Source of the DNA: Acinetobacter sp. SFB
GTDB taxonomy: Bacteria > Pseudomonadota > Gammaproteobacteria > Pseudomonadales > Moraxellaceae
Direction of reading: 5' to 3'
Assembly (NCBI RefSeq): GCF_001647545.1
Contig: NZ_LSZH01000014.1
Coordinates: 1 to 64,000, forward strand
DNA length: 64,000 nucleotides
The position numbers and the translations under genes are program-made. Positions 53,649-62,480 of the stretch are shown piece by piece. Numbering within the stretch: the stretch's first letter is position 1; the number at the start of each line of letters is the position of its first letter. Under the pieces are notes generated by a model that saw nothing but the letters and a program-made list of their open reading frames with translations, searched no databases and had not been told where the DNA came from.

Positions 53649-54386
53649 TCAACGTCCGGTATTTTGCAAAACATACTCTATTGCTTTATTTAATATTTGA
53701 TTTCCTTGAATAAAATTATTTTTTGGTGATTTTTCTAGTTGTTGCGCGGATTGTACATAATCGCCTGAAAAGTTTACTCGCTCTTCATCATTTTCCAAGA
53801 ATAGCTTGAGTGTTTCTGGCGTGATTTCTGGATGAAACTGGAATCCCAAGACATTTTTGCCAATTTGGTACATCTGGTTTCGGCAAACATCATTTTCCGC
53901 CAAATGAATCGCCCCTTTCGGTATTTCAAAGGTTTCTCTATGCCATTGCATCACATTAAATTGCGCGGGCAATTCAAAACATGCTTCAGGCACATGCTTA
54001 ACTTTGCGTACCCCCGTCCAACCAAGTTCCTGTTTTTCATTGCAGTAAACCGCTGCACCCAATGCATTCGCGATAAGCTGGGCACCCAAACATACACCAA
54101 TTGCGGGTTTACCCATCGACAGGTAACGTCGCAACCAGCGTTTTTCGACCTTTAACCAAGGAAAATTTGCTTCATCATTCACACTCATTGGCCCACCCAT
54201 AATAATGAGTAAATCCACATCTTCCACATGTGGTAAAGCTTCAATATCCAAAGGACGATCTACAGGTAATGCAAAAAACTCCGTTGCACTCATTTTAGCC
54301 TGGTGCTGTTTTAAAAATGGATAACAACTGCCGTATCCTTCGCCAGCGATATGCTGAAAATAATGGACATTTAAATGCGACTTCAT
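53649..54386 (-). CDS. class I glutamine amidotransferase domain protein
   Basis: 245 residues of the GATase type 1 fold, like GMP-synthase small subunits. The catalytic triad is visible: C99 in GVCLGAQL, H185 and E187 in FQFHPE. The oxyanion GGPMS loop is at 64-68. It lacks a synthase partner domain, so it may hydrolyse a gamma-glutamyl amide itself, as the PuuD or Gat1-like solo members do. It is transcribed alone; its C-terminal 30 residues are not conserved with the core. Substrate unknown. Confidence 0.85.
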   Translation of the reverse strand: MKSHLNVHYFQHIAGEGYGSCYPFLKQHQAKMSATEFFALPVDRPLDIEALPHVEDVDLLIIMGGPMSVNDEANFPWLKVEKRWLRRYLSMGKPAIGVCLGAQLIANALGAAVYCNEKQELGWTGVRKVKHVPEACFELPAQFNVMQWHRETFEIPKGAIHLAENDVCRNQMYQIGKNVLGFQFHPEITPETLKLFLENDEERVNFSGDYVQSAQQLEKSPKNNFIQGNQILNKAIEYVLQNTGR

Positions 54387-54543
54387 GCGCTCCTACCTAT
54401 TGTTGTGTTCTGCTATAGGTTTGCAAAAATAAAGCCAACATTATGTGCAGATTAACGTTTCTATACATTTGGGCATTTATATAGCCTAATTTGCGCGTTT
54501 CTCTTAAGCTAAGACTAATTTTGATATGACTTAGGGTAGAACC

Positions 54544-55746
54544 TTGAAAAAAAATCCGCAAACAGAACTGATTCATGCACCGCGTAAAGCCCCTCAGTTC
54601 ATATCTACAGTTCAACCTCCCCTGTTTCGTGCATCGACCATTATTTTTGAAGATACCAATGCACTGTTTAATCGCCATTGGACAGATGACTATGACTATA
54701 GTTATGGCACCCACGGTACACCGACCACTTTCACTTTAGCTGACAACATCGCCCAGATTGAAGGAGGTGATTATTGCCTGCTTGCGCCAAGTGGGTTGTC
54801 TGCCATTAATCTAGTCAATTCTTGTTTTTTAGCACACGAAGATGAAGTTTGGGTTGCAGACAATATCTATGGGCCAAACATGGAACATTTGCGTAATCTG
54901 GAAACACGTTATGGCATTTCAGTTAAGGTTTACAATCCCCTAAAGGTGGATAGTTTCCAGCCTACCAATAAAGCCAAACTAATTTGGCTAGAGGCAGCCG
55001 GTTCTGTGACTTTAGAATTTCCAGATTTGGTGAATTTGGTCAAAAAAGCTCAAGCACACAATATCCTGACGGCACTGGACAATACTTGGGGGGCCGGCCT
55101 TGCTTTTAATGCCTTTGATTTTTCTGACCAGCATTTGAGTGTCGATCTGACGGTACATGCGCTGACGAAATATCCAAGCGGTGGTGGAGATATTTTGATG
55201 GGTTCAGTGGTGACAGTGGATAAAAACCTGCATCACCAACTGTTTCGTATGCATGCCATTCAAGGTATTTCCATTTCAGGGGATGACGCTGCACAAGTTC
55301 AACGCAGTTTAGCTTCCATGCGAGTTCGTTATGAACATCAGTCCCAAAGCACTTTAAAGCTGCTGGGCTGGTTGAAACGACAAAAAGAATTTGTTCAGGT
55401 GCTGCATCCTGCTGATGAATCCTCTGCCGGACATCACTACTGGAAAGAAATCTGTCATATGGGTCAAAGTGCCGGTTTAGTGAGTGTGATTTTCAAACCC
55501 GACTATACGCTCTCAGCTATCCGCAAATTCTGTGATGCTTTACAACTGTTCAAGCTGGGTTTTAGCTGGGGTGGCCCTGTCAGCTTGGTCATGCTGTATA
55601 ACTTAAAAGATATGCGTGTACTGGAACATACACATTTACAACAAGGATTGCTGGTTCGTTTTTGTATAGGGCTGGAACATCCAGATGATTTAATTCAAGA
55701 TATAGAAAACGCGTTAAAACAATTAAATACACCACAACGCGAATAA
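54544..55746 (+). CDS. metC: cystathionine beta-lyase (PLP-dependent)
   Basis: Pyridoxal-phosphate enzyme of the Cys/Met metabolism family, cleaving cystathionine to homocysteine, ammonia and pyruvate. 400 residues. PLP lysine K209 in VHALTKYPSGGGDILMG; the aspartate that holds the pyridine ring is in TALDNTWGAG; the YxYGTHGTPT segment near 58-67 gives the phosphate-binding Tyr/Arg region. The start is TTG after an AGGGTAGA site. It is followed after 33 bases by the HerA-like gene on the same strand. A role as a general C-S lyase is also possible. Confidence 0.85.
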   Translation: MKKNPQTELIHAPRKAPQFISTVQPPLFRASTIIFEDTNALFNRHWTDDYDYSYGTHGTPTTFTLADNIAQIEGGDYCLLAPSGLSAINLVNSCFLAHEDEVWVADNIYGPNMEHLRNLETRYGISVKVYNPLKVDSFQPTNKAKLIWLEAAGSVTLEFPDLVNLVKKAQAHNILTALDNTWGAGLAFNAFDFSDQHLSVDLTVHALTKYPSGGGDILMGSVVTVDKNLHHQLFRMHAIQGISISGDDAAQVQRSLASMRVRYEHQSQSTLKLLGWLKRQKEFVQVLHPADESSAGHHYWKEICHMGQSAGLVSVIFKPDYTLSAIRKFCDALQLFKLGFSWGGPVSLVMLYNLKDMRVLEHTHLQQGLLVRFCIGLEHPDDLIQDIENALKQLNTPQRE

Positions 55747-55779
55747 CACCAAGTATAAGAAAATAAAATAGGAACAGAC

Positions 55780-57363
55780 ATGAGTACACCGATCGTTATT
55801 GCCAAGAAAACCTCGAATACGCAGCAAGAGATTGTTTTACATTCACAGTTTGCCAACCGTCACGGCTTAATCGCGGGTGCAACCGGAACGGGTAAAACGG
55901 TGACGTTAAAAGTTCTTGCAGAAAACTTTTCCCGAATTGGTGTACCCGTGTTTTTAGCCGATGCCAAAGGCGATGTTTCAAGCTTGGCCAAAGCGGGTTC
56001 AAGTAATGCTAAATTCGATCAACGTCTTAAAGTCTTAAATATTGAATCTATCCCCTTTGCTGCATCACCCGTAGTGTTTTGGGATTTATTTGGCCAACAA
56101 GGTCATCCAATTCGAACCACCGTTTCGGAAATAGGACCGTTACTCTTAGCACAAATGCTCAATCTGAATGACACACAGCAAGGGGTACTTTCGGCAGTTT
56201 TCCGGATTGCAGATGATCAGGGCTTACTGCTGATTGATTTTAAGGATTTAAAATCAATTATTACTTATGTGTCTGAACATGCCCCGGAATTTCAGGCTGA
56301 ATACGGCAACCTTTCTCCCGCCAGTCTGGGTGCTATTCAACGTAATTTATTGGCGCTTGCAAACCAAGGTGGCGATCAGTTTTTTGGTGAACCGAGTTTA
56401 AACATTCTGGATTTTATTCAGACGGATAGCCATGGGCGTGGTTACATCAACCTGTTGGCAGCTGACAAATTGATGAACACCCCCAAACTGTATGCCACTT
56501 TCCTGCTCTGGATGCTATCGGAACTGTTTGAACAATTGCCTGAAGTGGGCGATATGGATAAACCCAAACTGGTGTTCTTTTTCGATGAAGCACATTTATT
56601 GTTTGATAATGCCAGCACAGCGCTACAGGAGAAAATTGAACAAGTGGTACGCTTAATTCGCTCTAAAGGCGTGGGGATTTATTTTGTCACTCAAAATCCA
56701 CTCGACCTGCCTGAAAGCGTTTTAGGACAACTGGGTAATCGCATCCAGCATGCCTTACGTGCATTTACCCCAAAAGATCAAAAAGCGGTAAAAACGGCAG
56801 CAGATACCTTCCGCGCCAATTCTGAATTTAAAGTCGATCAAGCCATTACTGAACTGGGTGTCGGTGAAGCCTTAATTAGCTGCCTAGATGAGCAAGGCAT
56901 TCCACAGATTGTTGAACGTGGCTGGGTGATGCCGCCCTACTCTTCATTTAGCCCGATTAGCTTAGATGAACGCAAAATACTGATGAATCAAAGCATTGTT
57001 GCAGGAGTTTATGAGCAGCATGTTGACCGTGAAAGTGCATATGAGATATTGCAGCAAAAAGTGGTACAGCGTCAGCAACAGACAGTGGCAGAGGAAACAG
57101 CGAAACAGCAAGCCAAGCAACAAGAAGCCCTAACCAAACAACAAGCCAAAGATCAGGAAGCTTTTGCCAAACAGCAAGCACGCGAACAAGAACGTATTGT
57201 ACGTGAACAACAGAAAGAGGCTGAACGCGCATCAAAGCAACGTGAAAAAATCACGCAAGATATTGTCGGAACATTTGCGAAAAGTGCGGCTCGCAGTTTA
57301 GGGGGAAGTACAGGACAGAAAATTGTCCGTGGTTTGCTCGGTTCTCTTTTCGGCAGGAAATAA
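55780..57363 (+). CDS. HerA/YjgR-like ATPase (DUF853)
   Basis: 527-residue P-loop ATPase of the HerA-FtsK superfamily, YjgR/DUF853 group. Walker A GATGTGKT is at 33-40, followed by [17 protein letters not shown]; Walker [14 protein letters not shown] is near 267; the arginine-finger/sensor region ([15 protein letters not shown]) near 300. A long Gln/Lys/Glu-rich coiled coil (about 425-495) precedes a short Gly-rich end ([19 protein letters not shown]). Related proteins act in plasmid or phage DNA handling, but the chromosomal YjgR role is unknown. No partner nuclease (NurA-type) is encoded nearby. Terminator follows. Confidence 0.85.
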   Translation: MSTPIVIAKKTSNTQQEIVLHSQFANRHGLIAGATGTGKTVTLKVLAENFSRIGVPVFLADAKGDVSSLAKAGSSNAKFDQRLKVLNIESIPFAASPVVFWDLFGQQGHPIRTTVSEIGPLLLAQMLNLNDTQQGVLSAVFRIADDQGLLLIDFKDLKSIITYVSEHAPEFQAEYGNLSPASLGAIQRNLLALANQGGDQFFGEPSLNILDFIQTDSHGRGYINLLAADKLMNTPKLYATFLLWMLSELFEQLPEVGDMDKPKLVFFFDEAHLLFDNASTALQEKIEQVVRLIRSKGVGIYFVTQNPLDLPESVLGQLGNRIQHALRAFTPKDQKAVKTAADTFRANSEFKVDQAITELGVGEALISCLDEQGIPQIVERGWVMPPYSSFSPISLDERKILMNQSIVAGVYEQHVDRESAYEILQQKVVQRQQQTVAEETAKQQAKQQEALTKQQAKDQEAFAKQQAREQERIVREQQKEAERASKQREKITQDIVGTFAKSAARSLGGSTGQKIVRGLLGSLFGRK

Positions 57364-57388
57364 CTTTCTTCTTCCCATCAGGATTTTT

Positions 57389-57425
57389 AAAATTATGGGA
57401 TATTCAGATATTCCATAATTTTTTT
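57389..57425 (+). terminator. Rho-independent terminator
   Basis: AAAATTATGG / CCATAATTTT arms around a 14-base loop and then a T-run, 25 bases past the HerA-like gene. Confidence 0.88.
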
Positions 57426-57447
57426 ATGGTTTTTTAAAAAAGATGTA

Positions 57448-57476
57448 TTTACAATAATTTTTATAAGATGTATTTT
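57448..57476 (+). promoter_or_regulatory. probable promoter of the flavohaemoglobin-like gene
   Basis: TTTACA, 17 bases, then TATTTT. The -10 box lies inside the 31-bp operator palindrome, so repressor binding would occlude polymerase. Confidence 0.55.
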
Positions 57477-57491
57477 AAATACATCTTATAA
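57461..57491. promoter_or_regulatory. 31-bp perfect palindrome, NsrR-type operator
   Basis: Arms TTATAAGATGTATTT and its exact complement flank a single central T. The inner 23 bp matches the AAGATGyATTT-N-AAATrCATCTT pattern of NsrR sites at hmp genes in Gammaproteobacteria. A second half-site AAGATGTATTT lies about 25 bases upstream. The gene for the predicted regulator is 880 bases downstream. Confidence 0.85.
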
Positions 57492-57514
57492 CCCTAACAA
57501 AAGATGTTCTAGCC

Positions 57515-58279
57515 ATGACTCCACAACATATCGAACTTGTTAAATCCACTGTCCCTGTCCTTCGTGAAAATGGTGTTGCACTGACCAGCTATTTTTATAA
57601 GCGTATGCTAAATAACAATCCAGAATTAAAAAACATCTTTAACTTAGATCATCAAGCTAGCGGCCGTCAGCCACGCGCCTTGGCCGCTGCTGTATTGGCT
57701 TATGCAGAACATATTGAAAACCCGAGTGTATTGGCTAAAGCAATTGAGCACATTACCACTAAGCATGTCAGCCTGGATATCCAGCCTGATCACTATGCCA
57801 TTGTCGGTGACAACCTGTTGCATTCAATTAGCGAAGTTTTAAATGTACCTTTTGAATCTGACCTGATTGCTGCCTGGAAAGAGGCTTATCTGCAATTGGC
57901 AGGCATCTTGGCCGGTGTAGAAAAACAGAAATATGAAGGTTTGGCTGCACAAAATGGCGGTTGGGCTGGATGGCGTGCTTTTGAAATCGCTGCAGTTGAC
58001 GCAAATGACACAGGTAAACGTTTTACTTTAAAAGCACAAGATGGTCAGCCAGTTGCTGCTGCTGAAGCAGGCAGCTATATTTCAGTTAAGGTTCAAGTGC
58101 CTGGACGTGATATTCAACAGCCACAACAATTTACTTTTGCTGAAGCTCAATCTGCAGATCAGTTTACTTTTGAGGTAAAACCTGAAGAAAATCATACAGA
58201 ATATTCTGTGGCTAACATCTTGCTTAAGAACTATAAAGTTGGTGATGTAGTTCAGGTTTCTGCACCAGTTAAAGGCTAA
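57515..58279 (+). CDS. flavohaemoglobin-like globin with a vestigial reductase domain
   Basis: 254 residues. Residues 1-140 are an Hmp-type globin with a complete haem pocket: Y28 (B10), Q52 (E7), proximal H84, and Y94 with a downstream Glu in AWKEAYLQ. Residues 150-254 match the FAD-binding beta-barrel of Hmp (GWRAFEI...GSYISVKV...GDVVQVSAPVKG), but the RxYS FAD motif reads QQFTF and the whole NAD-binding domain (about 150 residues) is missing. The gene ends cleanly with no remnant downstream. It cannot reduce its haem with NADH through its own flavin as Hmp does; it may rely on another reductase or act as an NO sensor or scavenger. Under an NsrR-type operator. Confidence 0.82.
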   Translation: MTPQHIELVKSTVPVLRENGVALTSYFYKRMLNNNPELKNIFNLDHQASGRQPRALAAAVLAYAEHIENPSVLAKAIEHITTKHVSLDIQPDHYAIVGDNLLHSISEVLNVPFESDLIAAWKEAYLQLAGILAGVEKQKYEGLAAQNGGWAGWRAFEIAAVDANDTGKRFTLKAQDGQPVAAAEAGSYISVKVQVPGRDIQQPQQFTFAEAQSADQFTFEVKPEENHTEYSVANILLKNYKVGDVVQVSAPVKG

Positions 58280-58310
58280 ATGCATCATCAGTCATTAATT
58301 GCCTGTTATT

Positions 58311-58334
58311 GAAAGTTCCCTTCGGGGAACTTTC
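58311..58334. terminator. GC-rich hairpin between the globin gene and nsrR
   Basis: GAAAGTTCCC / GGGAACTTTC with a TTCG tetraloop, ten paired bases. No T-run follows, so it may act as a transcript stabiliser or attenuator instead of a full terminator. Confidence 0.6.
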
Positions 58335-58372
58335 AAGTTACGCTATCCACCTTCCCACGTTCTAAAGACCCT

Positions 58373-58816
58373 ATGCAACTCAATAAATTTACTGATTATG
58401 CCTTGCGTCTATTGATGTATATCTCTAGATCTAGAGATACCCCATATACCATTGCAGAAATTGCACAGGATTTGCATGTCTCTCAAAATCATCTGGTCAA
58501 AATTGTCCATTTCATGGGAAAACAGGATTGGATCGTTACCGCACGTGGAAAAGGCGGTGGGATTCGCCTGAATGCAGAAACTTTAAATTTAAATCTGGGC
58601 CAAATTGTGCGTATCCTGCAAGGCGATAACCAGATTGTGGAATGCAACACTCCGCCCTGCGTACTGCGCAGCAACTGCGGCCTTAAAGGCATTTTAGATC
58701 AAGCACTTGAGCAGTTTTACCAGTCACTAGATCACTATTGTTTAGGCGATGTGCTGGATACCGGCAGTTCCGCTAAATCCGCATCTTCCTCCCCGATTGC
58801 ACTGCTTAATCTTTAA
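58373..58816 (+). CDS. nsrR: nitric-oxide-sensing Rrf2-family repressor NsrR
   Basis: 147-residue Rrf2 transcription factor that loses DNA binding when NO attacks its iron-sulfur cluster. The winged-helix domain covers residues 1-70 (MQLNKFTDYALRLLMYI). The cluster cysteines are C91, C96 and C102 in CNTPPCVLRSNC, at the same spacing and numbers as E. coli NsrR, which separates it from IscR and other Rrf2 members. It is 94 bases downstream of the globin gene and in the same direction. Regulation of the globin through the upstream palindrome is a strong inference. Confidence 0.93.
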   Translation: MQLNKFTDYALRLLMYISRSRDTPYTIAEIAQDLHVSQNHLVKIVHFMGKQDWIVTARGKGGGIRLNAETLNLNLGQIVRILQGDNQIVECNTPPCVLRSNCGLKGILDQALEQFYQSLDHYCLGDVLDTGSSAKSASSSPIALLNL

Positions 58817-58917
58817 ATCAACGACCGAAGTTTTATAGCTTTCAAAATGCAAAGGTCGCTTGCCTAGACGACTTCCTTTATAATGTTTCTTTGTAGATCA
58901 TTTATTGAAGTTGAGTT

Positions 58918-59778
58918 ATGCACCACAGCAGAGGAAAATCCAAAAACAGTAAGACAGCGAATGCGCCTAAGCAAAAGATCAGCTATGAGAAAAAAGTTGA
59001 TTCTGCCATTACTGAATATTCCGTGCGTTCACTCAACTGGTTACGCCAAGCCGAATTCTTGATGAGTGCGCCAAAGCTCAACCTGTGTGTAGAAGACACA
59101 GGTTATGAAATTGCTTTTGCCGGTCGTTCAAATGCCGGTAAATCCAGTGCTATCAATGCCTTAACCAATCAAAAACAATTGGCACGTGCATCGAAAAAGC
59201 CGGGTCGTACCCAGATGATCAACTTCTTCAGTTTGGGTAATCCGGATCAGCGTCTGGTCGATTTGCCCGGTTATGGTTATGCCGCCGTACCTGAAGCCAT
59301 GAAAATTGTTTGGCAAAAAGAACTGGAAAATTATCTGATTCATCGCCAAAGCCTACAAGGCCTCGTGCTGCTGATGGATATTCGCCATCCACTGCAACAC
59401 TTTGACGTAATGATGCTGGAATGGGCTTATTCACGTCATTTATTTGTCCATGTCCTGTTAACTAAATCAGATAAACTTAACCGTGGTCCTGCCTCTAAAG
59501 TGCTGCAAGAAGTGCAACAGCAATTGAAAAAAATGAAACTGGACTTCTCCATTCAATTGTTCTCATCCATGAACAAACAAGGTTTGGAAGAACTTGCAAG
59601 TGTCATGGGTGGCCGTCTGAATTTCACCTTGGAACAAGCGACCAAATTCGATTTAGATCGTATTCCTGAAGCGGATGCCGATGATCTGGATGAACCGGTA
59701 GAATCGATGTATGCAGATGATGAAGCAGAGATTGAAATTGCCGAAGATGCTACCGATGAAAGTAGACAAGCTGACTAA
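58918..59778 (+). CDS. engB: ribosome biogenesis GTPase YsxC/EngB
   Basis: 286-residue essential GTPase for 50S assembly. G1 GRSNAGKS at 69-76, G3 DLPGYG near 118, G4 TKSD near 180. An N-terminal basic extension of about 40 residues and an acidic C-terminal tail (about 235-286, EADADDLDEP...) make it longer than the usual 200-residue core, as is common in Moraxellaceae. Monocistronic, with terminator. Confidence 0.93.
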   Translation: MHHSRGKSKNSKTANAPKQKISYEKKVDSAITEYSVRSLNWLRQAEFLMSAPKLNLCVEDTGYEIAFAGRSNAGKSSAINALTNQKQLARASKKPGRTQMINFFSLGNPDQRLVDLPGYGYAAVPEAMKIVWQKELENYLIHRQSLQGLVLLMDIRHPLQHFDVMMLEWAYSRHLFVHVLLTKSDKLNRGPASKVLQEVQQQLKKMKLDFSIQLFSSMNKQGLEELASVMGGRLNFTLEQATKFDLDRIPEADADDLDEPVESMYADDEAEIEIAEDATDESRQAD

Positions 59779-59818
59779 TACCGGTTGTCTGACAAAAATT
59801 ATCATCTTTTGATATTTG

Positions 59819-59859
59819 AATGCCCTCTATTGCCAAGCACAATGGAGGGCATTTTTTTA
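59819..59859 (+). terminator. Rho-independent terminator of engB
   Basis: ATGCCCTC / GAGGGCAT arms with a longer loop and seven T residues. Confidence 0.9.
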
Positions 59860-59876
59860 TACTGCTCCTAAGTCGA

Positions 59877-59892
59877 TGTGATCATGATCACA
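59877..59892. promoter_or_regulatory. perfect CRP/Vfr-type dyad
   Basis: TGTGATCATGATCACA is a perfect 16-bp palindrome and fits TGTGA-N6-TCACA exactly. It lies 18 bases before the ATG of a dead PF10118 gene, closer than a class I or II activator site would normally be, so it may act as a repressor site or may predate the decay. Confidence 0.55.
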
Positions 59893-59909
59893 GACAAAAT
59901 AAGGACAGC

Positions 59910-60353
59910 ATGATGGAGCTTTTATGCTTATTGAAAAAGTCTAAAATTGGATCTTCAATTGATTACTAAATCAAGCCGCGTAAAGTCAAATCTGAATGGC
60001 AGCAGACACCTCTCGACTGGATTCAAAATCAACCCTTTGTCAATTATTTCGTCAATGCAATTAATATGATTTTACCTGCCAGTGAATTCTGGTTCTGCCG
60101 TCCGTATAACAAAGTTTTGCCGCAAATTAGCGATGAAAAACTCCAACCGGATGTTAAAGCTTTTATCCACTAGGAAGCCAGGCAGGCACATGCCTCAGCG
60201 AATAAAGAATATCTCTCGGTGTGTAACATTGATGTAGAGCGCAAGTATTTGATGCCCTAGTACGATCCTGTGCATGAAGCCAAAACTGAAGATGCACTTG
60301 CCTATTTAGATCACTCACCTGCTGCAAAACGCGCAGCCCTGAAAGTCGCTTAA
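59910..60353 (+). pseudogene. decayed PF10118-type metal-dependent hydrolase gene
   Basis: Starts at ATGATG after AAGGA. A single frame runs to the natural TAA at 60351 but is broken by three in-frame stops (TAA at 59967, TAG at 60171, TAG at 60258; the two TAGs may come from CAG and TGG). Readable blocks include VKSEWQQTPLDWIQNQ, NYFVNAINMILPASEFWF and EARQAHASANKEYL, which fit the predicted metal-dependent hydrolase family (PF10118), about 270 residues when intact. About half that length remains, so an internal deletion is likely. Confidence 0.7.
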
Positions 60354-60377
60354 GGCAATCATATGAATACCGGACCG

Positions 60378-60399
60378 TAGGGCTTTATGCCCTATTTTT
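60378..60399 (+). terminator. Rho-independent terminator after the hydrolase pseudogene
   Basis: TAGGGC / GCCCTA with a TTTAT loop, then five T residues. The hairpin has survived although the gene has not. Confidence 0.85.
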
Positions 60400-60446
60400 A
60401 TTTGCACTACAATCCATCCAGATCATAAAAATGATATGGATAAAAG

Positions 60447-60896
60447 ATAAAGCCCTCAATTTCTGTTATCACGCTTGCCGTCAAGAATTTAGAGCAGTCA
60501 CTGACGTTTTATTGTCAAGGTTTGGGCTTATATAACGAAAGGATTGTGGGTCAACACTATGACTATGGTGCAGTCGCTTTTATACAACTGCAATCAGATT
60601 TAAAACTCGCTTTATAACCGCAACAGAGTATTCTGCATGCTACCCCTCTGGAACTAAATGCAATCTGTCCGACCCAAATGACCCTTGGACATCAGGTCTT
60701 TAGTCCATTAATAGAAGTCGATCAAGTCATTGCACAAGCAGCTCATGCAGGTGCTCAAATTATTAAACCTGCACAAGCCAACTTTCCCGGTGGATATACA
60801 GGTGATTTTCAAGATCCCAATGGACATGTTGGGGAATTGGTATGGAATCTAGACTGGGAAAATGATCAGGTTGGAATTTCATCATCACGGGTGTGA
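60447..60896 (+). pseudogene. VOC-family (glyoxalase-fold) gene with lost start and one stop
   Basis: One frame of 150 codons reads IKPSISVITLAVKNLEQSLT, FYCQGLGLYNERIVG and, past a stop, LIEVDQVIAQAAHAGAQIIK and PNGHVGELVWNLDWEN. This is a complete VOC-superfamily protein. Two lesions are visible: the expected ATG is ATA (60447), and codon 57 is TAA (60615). The rest is intact, so loss looks recent. Its 3' end overlaps the convergent dicarboxylate symporter gene by 31 bases. Confidence 0.82.
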
Positions 60897-62104
60897 CGGT
60901 CGACCACCACACTAATCATCATATCCCCTTGCACGTTAACCACAGTACGTACGGTATCCAGTAAACGGTCAATCGGCAATAAAATGGCAATGGCTTCCGC
61001 CGGCAGACCCACTGACTGCAATACCATAATCATGGTCACCATGCCTGCACTTGGAATACCCGGTGCACCTAAGGAGGCAATCATGGCGGTCAAACAGACA
61101 ATAAGCTGTTGTCCAATACTTAAATCCAGCCCCATCAAGTTAGCAACAAATAAAGCTGCAGCAGCTTCATAAAGTGCTGTGCCATCCATATTCAACTGTG
61201 TTCCCAAGGGAATGACGAAACCGGCCGTTGCCGGACGTACCCCCAGGTTTTCCTGAGCACACTTCATGGAAAGTGGCAGAGTGGCCGAACTGGAACTGGT
61301 GGCAAAAGCAGTAATCAGGGCTGTGCGTGTGCCTTTAAAAAAAGTGATCGGATTCATCTTGCCAAAAATCCACAGGAGTAGCGGTAAAACCACGGCACCG
61401 TGAAATATGGTGGTTCCGGTCACCACAGCAGCAAATTCCATCAGACGGTTCAGTACAGAAATATCTTCAGTTGAAATAAGTTTTGCCAGCAGAGCAAAAA
61501 TACCGATCGGTGCCAGTCGCATCACCCAGATAATCATAAACATCATCATGTCGAAAAACTGCTGACTGACTTGACGTACGGTTTTGAAACGCTCGCCACC
61601 ATGCACCAAAGCCACACCAATAAATAAAGCAAACAGCACCACAGCCAAAACATTACCTTCAGAAAAAGCTTTAAAAGGATTGATAAGGGTATTTTGAATA
61701 AAATTGGTGAAAAATGACGTTGCCGTTAAGGTGTCCGGGGTTTGATGGGTATTCATTGCATCCTGAAACAGGGCAATGTCTACGCCCTTTCCAACATCAA
61801 ACAGATGCGCACAACTGATCCCGAGAATCAAAGCCAAAGTGGTGGTCGTGACGCAGCAGGCCAAGGTAATTTTCCAGACTTTGCCTAATTGTCCACCCGC
61901 TTGTAAATTGGAGACGCCCACTACAATTGAACTAAAAATAAGCGGGATTAACAGCATCTTCAATAAGCCAATAAAAATACTGCTGGCAATTCCCAAACCA
62001 TACAAACTGGCATCAAAAAATGCAGTGTCGGGATAAAGATTCAGAATAAAACCGAAAGCCACGCCTAAAATTGCAGCAATCAAAATTTGGGTATTTAAGC
62101 TCAT
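60866..62104 (-). CDS. dicarboxylate/amino acid:cation symporter (DAACS)
   Basis: 412-residue membrane transporter of the GltP/DctA family that imports glutamate, aspartate or C4-dicarboxylates with H+ or Na+. Eight helices with two re-entrant loops; the serine-rich loop ATSSSSATLPLS is near 268-280, and the NMDGT motif GTQLNMDGTALYEA is near 302-315. Residue choices at substrate positions cannot decide between glutamate and dicarboxylate. The C-terminus continues into the overlap with the VOC pseudogene. It is transcribed alone. Confidence 0.92.
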   Translation of the reverse strand: MSLNTQILIAAILGVAFGFILNLYPDTAFFDASLYGLGIASSIFIGLLKMLLIPLIFSSIVVGVSNLQAGGQLGKVWKITLACCVTTTTLALILGISCAHLFDVGKGVDIALFQDAMNTHQTPDTLTATSFFTNFIQNTLINPFKAFSEGNVLAVVLFALFIGVALVHGGERFKTVRQVSQQFFDMMMFMIIWVMRLAPIGIFALLAKLISTEDISVLNRLMEFAAVVTGTTIFHGAVVLPLLLWIFGKMNPITFFKGTRTALITAFATSSSSATLPLSMKCAQENLGVRPATAGFVIPLGTQLNMDGTALYEAAAALFVANLMGLDLSIGQQLIVCLTAMIASLGAPGIPSAGMVTMIMVLQSVGLPAEAIAILLPIDRLLDTVRTVVNVQGDMMISVVVDRHTRDDEIPT

Positions 62105-62311
62105 CTCTACATGCTTTTATTGTTAAGTCTTGCAGGCACTATGCCATGCCTTATTTTTAGAATCGAGAAACTTTTTGTTACACGTTCAGCATAAATATGC
62201 AAAAGCAGAATTTAAACTTTATCTAGAGCTCCAACGACTTGCCAAATAAAGGACATAAGATCTGCTTTTGAATCAGGACTCCTCTACCAATAATTAAAAG
62301 AGTACCCATAT

Positions 62312-62423
62312 AAAAAAATAATTCTTCTCGCCGCGCTCATATTCAGTATAGGAAACAGCTTTTGCTCATTCCGGACATGGCTGTCCTAAAGATGTGTCGG
62401 AAGATATTCCGCACTGCCACTAA
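62312..62423 (+). pseudogene. remnant of a small secreted Cys/His-containing peptide
   Basis: KKIILLAALIFSIGNSF, a one-base shift, then AHSGHGCPKDVSEDIPHCH and stop. The hydrophobic start resembles a signal peptide and the tail is like short Acinetobacter exported peptides, but the start codon is missing and there is a frameshift. The rest of the 62.1-62.48 kb gap shows only a terminator. Confidence 0.4.
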
Positions 62424-62434
62424 AATAACATCAT

Positions 62435-62468
62435 AAAAAAACCGGACGTTTTGTCCGGTTTTTAAAAA
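62435..62468 (-). terminator. Rho-independent terminator of tesB
   Basis: AAAAACCGGAC / GTCCGGTTTTT arms around a GTTTT loop, a few bases after the tesB stop. Confidence 0.9.
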
Positions 62469-62480
62469 AAATATGATTGG

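Noticed and set aside
59819..60353. engB readthrough product into the hydrolase region
   Set aside because: A strong terminator separates them and the engB stop codon is clear.
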